From Dromaius novaehollandiae (Eukaryota; Chordata; Aves; Casuariiformes; Dromaiidae): a DNA stretch of 64,000 bases. The position numbers were made by a program, and so were the translations under genes. How positions within the stretch are numbered: the stretch's first letter is position 1; the number at the start of each line of letters is the position of its first letter. The stretch is taken from the NCBI RefSeq assembly GCF_036370855.1, contig NC_088132.1, positions 61,108,841 to 61,172,840 of the forward strand, written 5' to 3'. Shown in pieces: positions 1 through 11,900 of the stretch. The notes under the pieces were generated by a model that saw only the letters and a list, made by a program, of their open reading frames with translations, searched no databases and was not told where the DNA came from.

Positions 1-3000
1 CAATATATTAATAAGATAAGAGTATATGATATACAGTTAACATAGTTAAATCAAAGTATAGTCTTTAGGAATGTTACATCATATTTTTATATTAATTTCT
101 ATCAAACAAAAATCCATTTTTTTACAAGAATCTTGACAATAGTTTAGCTGTTATAGACTGTTATAGACAACAAACTGAGTTGGAGAGTGATTATCTCTTA
201 TTTCATAAATAGTCTTTAAACTCTGAATTTTACATTGGTTATTAACAAAAAAAAGTTTTATGAGCCTTAGTGGCTCACATTAGTTGAGACAAATGCTGTG
301 GTTTAAAAAAGAAAAAAAAACCCAATAACAACAAATATGTTCCATTTCAGGCTATGTGTTGTACTGTTTCAGTACAAGTATTTCTGAAATGTAATATAAT
401 AATGGTTATAGGAGGCCCAATTAATGTGCAGTCTCTTCAATTAACAGTATTATTTTATTTCATATGGGGGAAATAAACAAATCTGATTAATGTATTTCTA
501 AAGGATTTTATAATGATTCCAAGATGGATTAGTGGGTATTTTTAATCGCATTACAAATTATGATTTTGAATTGCATAGCATAATTCTGAGGGAGACATAA
601 AAAAAAAATAATCTTTTGAGTAGCATTGGTTTTCCTTCTTGTCCTAAGTACAGTATTTGAAATTAAATAGAATTTCCCCTTCCTCCCCCATCCCCAGCTT
701 TCAGATAGCTATAAGGATTTATATGTAAGACCTCCTTGAAAAACACCTTTTTATTTATTTTTATTTTTATTTTCCCTGAGGGGGAAACTTGATGAATAAC
801 AACATTCTGGTGTTAAGATGCTAAGATCTGGTCACTATGACATTGTTGTGCTTTAGTTTAAAGTCCAGACAGTGAATCTGTACTTACATCATCAAATTCA
901 TTTTACATGCCTCAAGTATCTCAGCGTCCCTATTAATGCCAAATTAGGCAGAGCTGGAAAACAAATCAGAATTTAAAATAGCCATGTTCCCTATGGAAAT
1001 AAAATTTTAAAGTTCTCTTAATACTCTAGAAGCGCCCTTCATATTTTTCTGATAATATTAGTCTTCTCCAAAATACAAACGTATCCAAATAATGTCTGAT
1101 TTCAATTTGGAAGAACAAACTAGTTCCAGAAATTCAGACTTATTTTTAATTTTAACTATCTTGGCCTAAACTATGGACATGCTTTATCTTTGTTTTATGT
1201 TGTTTTTCTTTTTTTTGTTGTTGTTGAGCAACTTGGTTCTAGTTTCAAGTGCCTGTTAAATTTCAAAACTGTTTTCTTGGATACAGATAATAGTTCCTTA
1301 AAGAGACAAATGCAGTCTCATCTTTGTATTACAATTACAGATTTAGGATTTATCGTTGTTTAATTCATATCTAAAATTACAGTCAGTGGATGTGTTCCTA
1401 ACCACGTCTCCTTAATGCCCGTGTGTTTGCTTTTTAAATAAGAAAGGTATACATTTTAATAAATACACTTTGACCAGCTGGGTGTATACATTTATATTAT
1501 TTAGGGATATTGATACCTTCTTCCTTAAATTCATGTAAGATACGACAACAAGCAATAAATTCCTTTTTCATGCAAACCTCAGAATTTTTATTATACTGCC
1601 TTTTATTCCAGTAATGAGCTATATTTTTTACAAAGGCAGTAATTCTTTTCCTTTTAATTAGTTTGAAGATTATTCCTATCAGACTGAGAATTTAGGGAAA
1701 TAATTTAAGATTTGAAACAATGTATAGAATAGAAATATATTTAAATAAGTGCTGGTTGTAAAGGCTATTTTGGAATACAAATATCAAAAAAGAATGAGCA
1801 ACAAGTGATCTAAAATAATGTATTGGAGTAAATATTAAGAATTGGGGCAAATGAGTATAAAATAAATAAACTGGAACAATTCTTTGGAATGTTCTGAAGT
1901 GCAGCAGAAGGGCAGCATTTTTCTGAACATACAAATGGGTGAAAAAACAGTAAGTTTGGTAATGAGGATTTTGATGTGTTTTTCTGTAGCAGTAAGAAGG
2001 CAGGCAGAATATTTTGTACCTGCTAACATTTGGAGAGCTAGAACATGTAGAAGCTCTGAGTAGAAAGATTTAGTATCCAAGATGAGTAGAGAGAGCAGCA
2101 TGGATGGGTAAGATTTAATCATCTGTAGATGTCTGCAGTATTTCTCATGAGCAATATTATGAGGGCATATGGTCTCAAAGAATAGGAAAACAAGATTGAT
2201 GTTTGCTTTTAGTTTCATTAACTGTATTTACTTGAGAAAGGAAGGAGAAGTAAGGAGGTAGTAAGAGAAGAGGAACTGGTGTAGGGTGGTCGTCACGCTA
2301 AAACAAGAAGTGATATACACTTACCACTTTATGAGGCAAGCAAAAAAATGTGAAGAAGCAGTGACCTTGTAAACTACGACAGTGATGTTTAACTTCTCAT
2401 AGGTGTAAAATTGTTTATTTTTAACACTAGCTATAGTAGGACAAAAATGCAGAAAAAAAAATCTTTCCAATCTAAGAAGACAGAGGGTTATTATCTTATT
2501 GGTGAGAAGATAGTTAAAATCATAAGAATGGGCATTCTTCTCTGATAAAATCTGAAAGAGTAAGATTATTTGTTGGCAGTAAGTCATTATGGGTTTGAGG
2601 TAAGTGATTTCCAAAAATGTAGCTTTCTCTCTTTTTTTAATACTTGTAACCCTATATTAACAGACACTAAACATTAATTAAGTTAGGATTTACTGCCTTC
2701 GTGTTCAGATTATTTAGGTATACACAGTTACACTATCTAAAATCCCTTTAGAACTTTTGATAGATGTTGAAGAACTTAGTCTGAATAAAAGGAGAATTCT
2801 AGTTTTAATTTTTACATCAGAAAATATATAGGGAAGTTAAATTTAAGTTCTTCATTTTACTTCTACCTTGAACAGATCTTGCATTTCTCTTGTAGTCTTG
2901 TATTTCTTAGGTAGGCTGTCTAAACCATGATTATTACAATCCTGTCTATAAATTTAATTAAAGGAGATCAAAATTGAGCTGCTCTGTTCACATTCTAAAT

Positions 3001-3021
3001 CTCATGCTTTTGGTCTTCCAG
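1..3021 (+). other. CENPK: CENPK terminal intron (partial) or upstream gene body
   Basis: This AT-rich stretch precedes the terminal CENPK exon and ends in a good acceptor, a pyrimidine-rich run ending in CAG at 3019-3021. I looked for the preceding CENPK exon, which in other vertebrates encodes a lysine-rich segment, and could not find one here. The open frames in this stretch are short, have no recognisable homology and look like chance. That it is an intron is inferred from the exon that follows it. Confidence 0.6.
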
Positions 3022-3180
3022 ATTCTTATAAACAAATTGATGAGTACACCACATGAACCCTATTTAACAATCAGTGACTCGTTTTGGCCACCTTATATTG
3101 AGCTGCTGCTGCGATACGGAATTGCACTGAGACATCCAGAAGATCCAAACAGGATACGCTTAGAAGCCTTTCACCAATAG
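3022..3180 (+). CDS. CENPK: CENPK, terminal coding exon (C-terminal 52 residues of centromere protein K)
   Basis: CENP-K is a subunit of the constitutive centromere-associated network (CENP-H/I/K/M group) that helps build the kinetochore on CENP-A chromatin in the nucleus. The exon starts after a CAG acceptor at 3019-3021 and reads ILINKLMSTPHEPYLTISD, then a conserved stretch with the motifs SDSFWPPYIELLLR and GIALRHPEDP, ending in RIRLEAFHQ and TAG at 3178-3180. From memory of the family, this closely matches the vertebrate CENP-K C-terminus, including the terminal EAFHQ. The frame is open for 48 more bases upstream, but those lie in the intron, so the acceptor sets the exon start. Only this exon is in the window. 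ADAMTS6 follows in the same orientation, as in human 5q12. Nothing suggests a pseudogene: a splice acceptor is present and there is no frameshift. Confidence 0.93.
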   Translation: MLINKLMSTPHEPYLTISDSFWPPYIELLLRYGIALRHPEDPNRIRLEAFHQ

Positions 3181-3335
3181 AGAAAACTTCATTTACTTTA
3201 AAACAAAACGCCAGTGCTCTTACTTACTGGGAAGATGTACTTATGTTTCATTGTAAACTTTTTTTCATGTCAGCAACCTCTTCCTGTTGGATAGATTTTC
3301 TTTTTTAATAAAACATGCATTTGGTAAGAGTGTGA
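3181..3335 (+). promoter_or_regulatory. CENPK: CENPK 3'UTR with proximal poly(A) signal
   Basis: A canonical AATAAA lies at 3307-3312, about 130 bases after the stop codon, just downstream of a T-rich stretch. A short 3'UTR ending near 3325-3335 is the simplest reading. A second AATAAA at 3707-3712 and another near 4105 could serve longer forms. Which one is used cannot be told from sequence. Confidence 0.6.
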
Positions 3336-3706
3336 AATATGAAAAAAGACAATTTTCAACTTCAGCTGCTCATAGCTACAATTGTTTTTCAGTTTTATTG
3401 CAAGTGATGCCAAGATTTGCATTCTGATTTTTTTTCAGTTGCTTAAATAAGATGCAAATTGAGATAAAGAAAAGTAAAGAAGTCTAACCGTCCTTTTGAC
3501 TTTAAAGATTGTATTTTACATATGACTTTTTATATTCATTTCTTAGATTGAGTTAACTCGTCTCAATTTCATTTAGTATTTTGTTGCACTCAGAGAATCA
3601 AAACTCCCCCATATGAGGCCTTGGAGACATTTAGAACTACCAGTGAAGTAGCATCTTCAACAATATGTTGTTTGCAAAACCTCTGGAAAACATGACTTGG
3701 TTTCAA

Positions 3707-3712
3707 AATAAA
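3707..3712 (+). promoter_or_regulatory. CENPK: Possible distal CENPK poly(A) signal
   Basis: Second canonical AATAAA downstream of the CENPK stop codon, about 530 bases away, followed by a T-containing stretch. It may be used for a longer 3'UTR. The sequence is AT-rich, so chance occurrence is also likely. Confidence 0.25.
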
Positions 3713-3984
3713 CTTTTAGAAGAGCTGACACATCTTGCTGTTCAAAGAGCTGAAGATGTTCAGCATGCAGATCTACAACCATATGTTTCCTAAACAGACC
3801 CTTTTTATGTTGTGTTATATTGCCTAATAGCATGTGCCTTTACTTTCAGAACTGATTTATCAAGGCTTACAATACATCTTTGTGTTCTGTAAATTTCTAC
3901 AGTTTGTAAGTTAGATCAGCTGATAGTTACCTTCTGAAGGCATTCTATTGTCCCCTTAATCTGCTTTTGTATAGATCTCATTAT

Positions 3985-4075
3985 TGTAGTCCCTAGGTGC
4001 ACAGATAACAACTTGCCTAATTTCACACAAGTAGTCTCCAATTAACCCTGGAATTGAAGCTGGAAGTTCCACTCC
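3985..4075 (+). repeat. MIR-like ancient SINE remnant
   Basis: The order 'aacttgcctaatttcacacaagtag' followed by 'ccctggaattgaagctgg' resembles the MIR core, which reads roughly 'taacttgcccaaggtcacacagctag ... gctgggattcgaaccc'. The match is diverged and was recognised by eye only. Confidence 0.35.
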
Positions 4076-4719
4076 TGCAGATCTGCATGGAGGATAACCT
4101 TAGGAAATAAAACATGCCTTTCATTAATCAGATTTCAGTTTAGCCAATATTCAGTTTTCAGGAAGGGGTATAAACGTTATTAATTTTTCAGTTCATAGAA
4201 AAATAAAGGGTAATACAAGAAACTAAATGTGCAATGATTGAAGGGAAATTAAGCTGTTTGTTGCTATGAAAGACTACCTCCACAGGGCTCAACAGAGTAT
4301 GTCATGTGAGGGCTTAACAGATGATACAAGGACACTTCGGTGATGAAGGGGGAACAATTCAGTGCAAGTTCTAGCATAATTAACTTTTTTAAGCCTTACT
4401 AAATGTTAAACAAAAAATTCACTGTCTTGTGTTTTTTGAGTGAATGCAGTTACACATTTATCTGCCAGTTTTGTTACTTAATTATTCAAATAGCTAAGGG
4501 TTTTTTAGCTCAGCTTTCTGGCATTGTCTCTTTGGATTTTTTTGTTCTTCATCTGTTTTAAATACTTTGTATTATACTACCTTTTATCTTATTACTAATA
4601 TTATAAAGCTCAAGTATTTCACTGACCCTGGATGTCTGCTTCTGTGGTGGGGGTGGTAAGTAGGAGAAGAGAAAATGTTAAAAACAAAGTAGTTTCTCTA
4701 GTGTTTTTAGAAAGCGCTC

Positions 4720-4774
4720 ATATATATTTATGTGTATATATACATATATATATGTATGTGTATATATGTATATA
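4720..4774. repeat. AT/TATG-rich microsatellite
   Basis: Alternating purine-pyrimidine run of TATA, TATG and TGTATA units, about 55 bases, imperfect. Confidence 0.85.
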
Positions 4775-4874
4775 AAAAGAGACCATATAAACAGTCTATA
4801 ACAGAGTGCTGTAGAGAAGATGAATAGGAAACATTCATTATTTTTCATAACACAAAAACTATCTTATCCAAATA

Positions 4875-5100
4875 AACTGTCAGAATAGGCCTATAAGAAA
4901 GCACTTCTTCATATAAAGCTTTAATTTAAATTGTGGAACTCCCTGCAGTATGATGCTGTGTAACGGTTAAATATAAATCTTCCAAAAAAGCAGACTTATG
5001 GAAATTAGGGTCATGAGTGACTATTATACAAAATGGACAACCTGCGGTTCTAGAAATCCCTATCCTGCTATTTGCTGGACCTTAGAGGTATATATTGTGA
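4875..5100 (+). repeat. CR1/L3-family LINE fragment, 3' region
   Basis: The sequence 'aagcacttcttcatataaag' then 'attgtggaactccctgcag', and later 'gggtcatgagtgactattat', follows the order of the 3' end of sauropsid CR1/L3 elements (a 'tacttctttacac ... gtggaactcc ... ggctattag' pattern). It is strongly diverged and 5'-truncated, so it is old. It has no coding capacity. Confidence 0.6.
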
Positions 5101-6540
5101 AGTATAGCTCTACACATGACCTGATCCTTATATGTTTCCTTACACAGCTGTGACAGACTCCTTGAAGATCCTCATATGGCTACACACCGTCTTACTGTAT
5201 TCCAGAAAGCCTTTCTGCTCAGGCCTAGGGCATGCTCAGAACCCAGTACTTCCATGTCGAGTTGTTTCCTTAGGCTCAGTTAAGTCCTTCTATTGCAAAA
5301 GAAAAGCTCTCCATAACCTATTTCCTCTCATTGCTGAAAATGCAAGTTCCCAGAAGAATCCTGGCAAATAGAGTGAAGAATTTCAAGGCAGTAATGAAAA
5401 ACAGATCTTCCTTATGAGGAAAGCCTGGAATAAGATCTTCCATCAGTAGGTTCAACCATCAGGAAAGCTGAGGAGTAGATCTAAAGACCAAGTAGGATAA
5501 CTTTTTTTTCTTCTTCTTCTTGCTTGTCAAATTGACAGTTGTTTAACTGGGATTAACACTTCTGTAAATGCTGATACTGGACTCTATGATGCGTGTTCTG
5601 TGAAATAAGGGTTTGTTTTCCTTAATGTTAATTTTTAACTCCTCAAAGCTAGCTTAAAAAAAAAAGACAAAGGTTGATGAACATTCAGAGCTACCAGCCT
5701 GAGTAAGATTTGACTGTGATCTTTTAGTGGATAGTTCAAGTATTCTGTATTGTTAGGTTCAATTAGTTGGACCCCTCTGTCACTTCACAATAATTATTTT
5801 TGTACTTGGCCTCAGTCAAGAGCCAACAATAAGCAATCTGCATTTACCTTCTTTATACAATTGTATCAAATGCATTTGTTAGTGTAGAAATTAATACCCT
5901 GTTAAGAAACACTTCATATTGAAAAAGCCACAAGGGATCAGAGGAAAGAGGTGAGATTTTTACCCATCATAGTAAAACTAAGGCACTAGAACAGCTTAAC
6001 AGGTACTTGCTTCCATTTATCTTGCAGGTTTCCAAAATGAAACAGTGTTCCCCATTTCAGCTACGTGGGCCAGGCAGAGAGCCCTGTATTGGGAAAGGAA
6101 GATATGGCTTGTCATGACTATTAATAAGAAGTCTTTAACTAAGCCTTCTAACCATTTTTTGAATCCTTGTTGTTGGTTTTTTTTTAATATATAGAATATC
6201 CTGTGACAGTTTCCCAGTATAACTACCTATCATGTGAAGTAGAATATCATTTTGTTTGCCAGACATGATACTGACCAGTCCTGGATACGATCAGTAGACA
6301 TTTTCTGTTAGCACTTATTTTTGTATAGATGAATTATACCGAGCAACCTGCAGTATAGATGTCTACACAACAGATGTTCCTTTAGGATGCATTTAATATC
6401 GCTTTTTTTTTGTGTACCATATTCCGTGTTCCCCAGGCTTGTTTTCATATTTCCTACTGCTTAGGATAAATTGTTGTGGTGCTATGAAGCATCAGTAGAG
6501 AGGACAGACCTGTAAAGTGGATTTAAATCTGCCATAGAGT

Positions 6541-6585
6541 ATTACATCTCATCTTATTGCTTATTACATCTACATCTTATTGCTC
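6541..6585. repeat. Two-copy tandem repeat, 22-23 bp unit
   Basis: Two adjacent copies that both begin with ATTACATCT and end with ATCTTATTGCT. They differ by one inserted base and the last position. This is a recent local duplication. Confidence 0.8.
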
Positions 6586-7516
6586 AGGGCAAAGAGCCAC
6601 AATCTGGATCAGTATCTGGCCTGTTCACTGTTTCATTAACTAAAAATATCCAGTGAAAAATATTCATTTAAAAATAATGCATTTCCAGAAACAGGATTTT
6701 AGGTACTTCCTCCCCCAAATAAGTTACAGAATTCTCAGCCATAGACCCAGATGCTCCCCCCTCTTCAGCTATTGTTAGTGACAGGAATTAGTCTGCCATA
6801 AATGTTTCATGTCGTTAATCAACAAACATAGCAAATGTATTTCTGTCCGAAGAGAGGACACGCCTCTGAAAAATGCTACAGCCATTGCTCTTGCTCTCTT
6901 TACACCTGAATATCCAGACACAGCTCTTAAGCTACTCTTATCACTTCAGCCAGAATTTAGGAAACAGTGACCCTTACAACAAAGTCAGACATCTGTAATT
7001 CCAGTGGAAAGCAATATAAAAGGCAATGTGACTTGATGCCAACATGTCTATAATTAGTTATACTTTGGAGCCTATGATTTTGACACTAATCTCATTAGTA
7101 TCAACTCTGACAAAGAGATCATGTCTTCTATTTCACACGCCCAGTGCTGTATTTATAAAGCAGTACAAATACATCCAGCTTGAAAAAAATTAAAACATTT
7201 GTGGAACATCAACAAAAAGCAGCAATAAGAAAAGCAATAAAAAACACCTCACTGTTGAGACCAAGAATACTAGCATGGATGAACAAGCCCTTGCCTGGTC
7301 ATGAAGTATGTCTTTGAAAACAGTTTGTTGATCTTAATGTATCAGATACGGCAGTAATATCACACACCAAAAATAAAAATCTAGAAAGCATCACATAGCG
7401 AGGTCCAAGACATGAACAGCAGCACATAGACCACCTGTGGATTTCCATAACTATGCTGTAAGTCCTGTGGTTTCACTTTTTCCTAAGTCCTGGACTGAAG
7501 CTTTGTCATACATCTT

Positions 7517-7537
7517 GGGGGGGGGGGGGGGGGGGGG
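7517..7537 (+). repeat. Poly-G tract (21 G)
   Basis: An uninterrupted run of 21 G in an otherwise AT-rich region. Two shorter runs of 12 G occur in the last intron at 54097-54108 and 56099-56110. Such tracts can form G-quadruplexes and are error-prone in sequencing, so the exact length should be treated with care. Confidence 0.95.
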
Positions 7538-8794
7538 AAGGCATTTACAACTACTTACAGGTAATGTTTATCTAGGTAGTTTTTACTGCATCTAGAGTAA
7601 TTTCTCACTGGAGTCAAGGATGGCTCAGGAGAAAATTAATTCCTCCTCATCTCTTTTGGAAATCTTCATCTTCTACACATGTATTTGTTGTCTTACAGGC
7701 TGCCAGTAACTTACATGTCTTCTAAAAGTGGATTTTGGAGAACTTAGAGCATTTGAAAATAGATAATAGATAATAGAAAATCGATAGAGAAACTGAGAAC
7801 TTAGAAGTTCAGGCAACAGTGATCCAAGAGAAGGTACCCAGGTTATTCAGACCTCTATTCCCAGCTCTTTCATATTCACAAGAATTCTGGTATGCCTGCT
7901 TGATGCTTTGCTAACAGTTCAGTCTCCTATTTGGAGATGTCTGGGATGCCAGCTGAAGACAATGTCTGTCTGTCCTTAAAATAATTGATTGCCTTGTCTG
8001 TCTGGTTTCGTGACCTGAGCATGAATCACCTTAAAACTGTCCTGAAGCTGACTTTTGGAAACCCCGTTTCCACAGGACGTAGTCAGAGATCATAGCTGAC
8101 GCTTGAACAGTGGACCTTGTCAGCAATGGCAATCATACTACATTTTATGCTCACATGGCAATTTTTGCACACCAGTTGTCAATAACTCTTTTCAAAGAGC
8201 TTATTATAAAAAAAAATGGTTGCTTTGATTTACTTTGGAGTTGTAGGAGAGGTCATACAGAAACGTAAGCAAAAATTCTTCTTATTTTCTTATTCTGAAA
8301 AAGAAAACAAAACTTTTTAATATCCTCAGTCAAAGGAGACTGAACATTACATATGCTACCACAGATTCTAAATGGTGATACTTGTTTCTGTCTTTCTAGA
8401 GTCAAGTTTTTGGCTTAGAGGCTATTTGTATCATACTGCTATCCATCTGAGCTATGAGAAGTATACCTGAGATGCACAATTGCACCAGCCTAGAGTACTG
8501 TCCTAGGACTCTCATTGCTCTGAGAAATGGACTGATCCTAAAAGGACATTCTTGAGAAGTGTCAGTCAAGCCTCTTGGTAAGCCACAACAAATCTTTATT
8601 TATTCTATAGTAACCAATAGTGATCAAGATACATGCCATGACAACAATGAAGAGTGTAATAAGGACAGATTTTTTTTTTTTGACATTGGTCGATACTGGG
8701 TAAAACAGTATTGCACTTGGCTGGGTTTGCATTATTTGATTAGGCCCATATGTCTGGAGTTATTGACACTGCTTAAAAACCCTCACAGCTCTGA

Positions 8795-8832
8795 GACTCA
8801 GTCTCCTGACTGAGTCTCCTGCTCAGTCTCCT
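8795..8832. repeat. Short tandem repeat, 12-13 bp unit, three copies
   Basis: Three near-identical copies of the motif (A/G)CTCAGTCTCCT or ACTGAGTCTCCT lie head to tail, 35 bases before the next minisatellite. Confidence 0.8.
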
Positions 8833-8865
8833 TTGCAAAGCCTCAGATAAGCAGTAGGCTTATTG

Positions 8866-8942
8866 TTCATCTAATTCATATTCTCCATCTTCATCTAATT
8901 CATCTTCATCTAATTCGTATTCTTCATCTAATTTATATTCTC
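8866..8942. repeat. Minisatellite, about 18 bp unit, about four copies
   Basis: Imperfect repetition of the unit CTTCATCTAATTCATATT with small deletions. Read on the minus strand one frame gives a short acidic run (units like EYELDED), but it is flanked closely by stops and has no gene context. Confidence 0.85.
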
Positions 8943-11900
8943 ACAGTATTGAGCTGGTGGCTGCACCTTTAATATTGTCAAGAAAATGATATCAGTCACA
9001 ATCCTGTCACCATCCAGGACATTAATCATGGATAAATAATCACTTGCTAATCAGAAGCCAAATTTGGGAAAATGGCGCTTTAGTTTCTGATTGATTCAGT
9101 GAGAAAATCTCAATTTGAGGGAGTGCTACTTGCCATTCAGCTTTGATGGAATCCAAACTGACCTAAGCGAAGGAGAAAACATGATGTATTGTACCGTAAC
9201 AGTTCTTTAGGATTGTGCATACAGTGTAGAGCCCGTGATTCTCTCCTCCCTAGGCACAGTTCTGACAAGCTTCATATTGCAAAGAAATTGATCTGGCAAC
9301 GCAAACACCTTCCTGTAGGTACTATTACAAGATTATAAGGAAGCACAGATCACATCTGTTTTGACACACTCAACTATGCAAAAGATTGAGACTGGTACAA
9401 ATTTTCTGTTATCCTTTCCTAGCAAATTAATTATATTGCTTTGGTTAGTTTTGATGGTGGCTTTATAATTAGCTGTTGTATTTGTCTGCATTTTGCTGCA
9501 ACAAAAGTCATGATTCGAAGAATCATGATTTCAAAAGACTGGCATAACATTTCTGGATATGAAGTTCCTGACAGAAACATAGATGAGCTTTTTGCTTTGT
9601 TTTTGAGAGAGAACAGGTGATGCTAATGAAGAGTGTTATAACTAGTAACAGGCATAAAACCTTGGGAAAATGAGTGTACCTTAAATCCTAGGACACTCTG
9701 TAGCATTTTGATAGAACAGTACTGCATTTTCTTTATCTTAATTGTATTTGAAGATTTTTTTTAATATAAAATAAGGAAAGGTCTGATTAACAGTAAATAA
9801 AACTGAGTCCTGGAAAGCATTGGTACCTTGCACCTGTTTGCACTTTATGCCTCCAGTACATCCCATATCTATCATTCTTTCATGAAGGATAGCCGTTTTA
9901 TGTGCTTTCTGAGAGAAAGTAATTCTTTTTAGTGTTTTGGGGTTTTTTTCTGGGTCTGAGGCTTTTCGTTATTGGATTTTTATTTTATTTGCTTATTTAT
10001 TTATTTTGCTTCAGAATGTTTTAGCATAGTATCTTTTTGATCGGAATGCTTTCACTGATTCCCAAAGGCAAAATTTTAGTGATTGAGCCAGTGAGACTTT
10101 TTTTGTGCATATTCTCGGGCAATACTAGCACTACGTTTTAGTTCAGATTGTTTCCAGGTTAAACAATGAGCATTCCAAGGTACCTCAGCAGTGCCGAACT
10201 ACTCATAATTATAATCAGCCATGGTTACAAAAAGTTCTTTGTTCTGCAAAAGTTTAAAATTCTGTACTTTACAAAATTTATTGTGTCAAATGAAACATAA
10301 TCTTGCCTTCTCTATTTGGCAACAAATACTGCTTGCAGGTGCTTCCAAGCGAGCTTTTGGGTTATAGTTAGCCAAGATAAATGTAATTTTGGTGGTATTT
10401 CTATTGTAATTGTAATTTAGGTCGCATTTATATGAGTTGCTGGAGGCTGTTTCAGGCAGACATACTTTCAAATACAAATTAAACTAGATTAATGTTGCAG
10501 TTTACTTGATAAATACGTTTACTATTTATAATATATCATTTCCCCAACAATCAGTTGCTCAAGTTTCCTGAGGATTATAAAACGTGTTTGCTTTGTTTTA
10601 GCAGAGCCCTGGGGAATTCTGACTGGTGCTGAGGTAAGTCATTGCCCTGGGTGTCCTGCTCTCCTAGAGACATCTTTGCCAGAATTCTAAGTTACCCCCA
10701 AAACTAATTTTAGTGTTTAGAATAAATTGATATTTTATATACTAGTTCAGCTTTGGTACATCTTTTGCTTTTATTTAACAGAACTGTTCAGTTTTCTGTG
10801 TATTTGTACTGACTGCAAAGCTCTTAGGGCTAAATTACTGCATTAATACATTTTTCTGAAGAGCAAGTGTTAACTTAGAAAGTTAACTTTGTGTGCGTAA
10901 CCTGATGCAGTTGCATCTAGCTTTTTATTTAAATATGCAGTATGCTTTTATTTTAGTATCATCCCTTTTCAGAGTTGTGTCTATTTTACTATTAGAGGGG
11001 TTTGTTTTGGGAAGTCTGTATTTTCTTGAAAGCTGTATTTTGATTAGGTCCAGGAACATGTAACACTGAACTGCAACACTGCAAAACTAGCTAATGACTT
11101 CGTTGTGTTTAAGAGAATAATCCAAAGGCTGAGGTAAACATGTATAAAGTTGCTTAATAGAAAGGAAACAGGTGTGTGTTTCTTCACAGAAAGGTGAAAC
11201 TGTTCAACTGAGCTGAATTTAAAGTTAGATAATCTGGCCAAAATAGTCCTCCTACCTGTTTTGCAAATTAAAAATTGAACTAGACTTTTCTATCATAGTT
11301 GAAAACTTTCTAGAGAGGAACTCTTTGTTACGGCATGTTGGTTGCATTTCACATAGATGTATAATCCTGTACAAGTTATTTTTTATTATAATTAGACAAA
11401 CTTTATTATTTCCGGTTATATATAATATTTTTTAAAAAAGAAAATGGAGCTATAATCTGTCATAATTTGCATAAATGAGATACGGAGTTTAACCCAACTG
11501 AAATCAATGATATTTTTCCTATTCCCTGTGGTGTTTCTCTTCTTTTACTGAACACACAGAAGACCTGCTACCTTTTGAAATATCGGCACTATAGATATAA
11601 CTCAGACGCACTCAGATGAATGCTGACTTGACTTAGTAATTGCAGTTACTGTAAAAATCAGGAAACAAGTACACATAATAGTGTCACCCAATTAATGTTT
11701 ATCAAAAGTGTATGATCAAGGAGTTTCCCAGCTTGCTTCAACCTTGCAGAGCAACCCCTGATTGTAAACAGGAGCTTAGTTTTGATGTTCTTGGCGTACA
11801 AGGGCTAAGGCTGCACAGTATTCTTTGCCTGACTGAGTGCAAGCTTGACAAAAATAGTGTAACCTGATCAAAGTCCCTTGTATACGACAGGATTCTGGCA

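Noticed and set aside
2974..3021. Sixteen extra codons in frame before the CENPK exon
   Set aside because: They include the polypyrimidine tract and CAG acceptor, so they are intronic. No ATG begins the frame.
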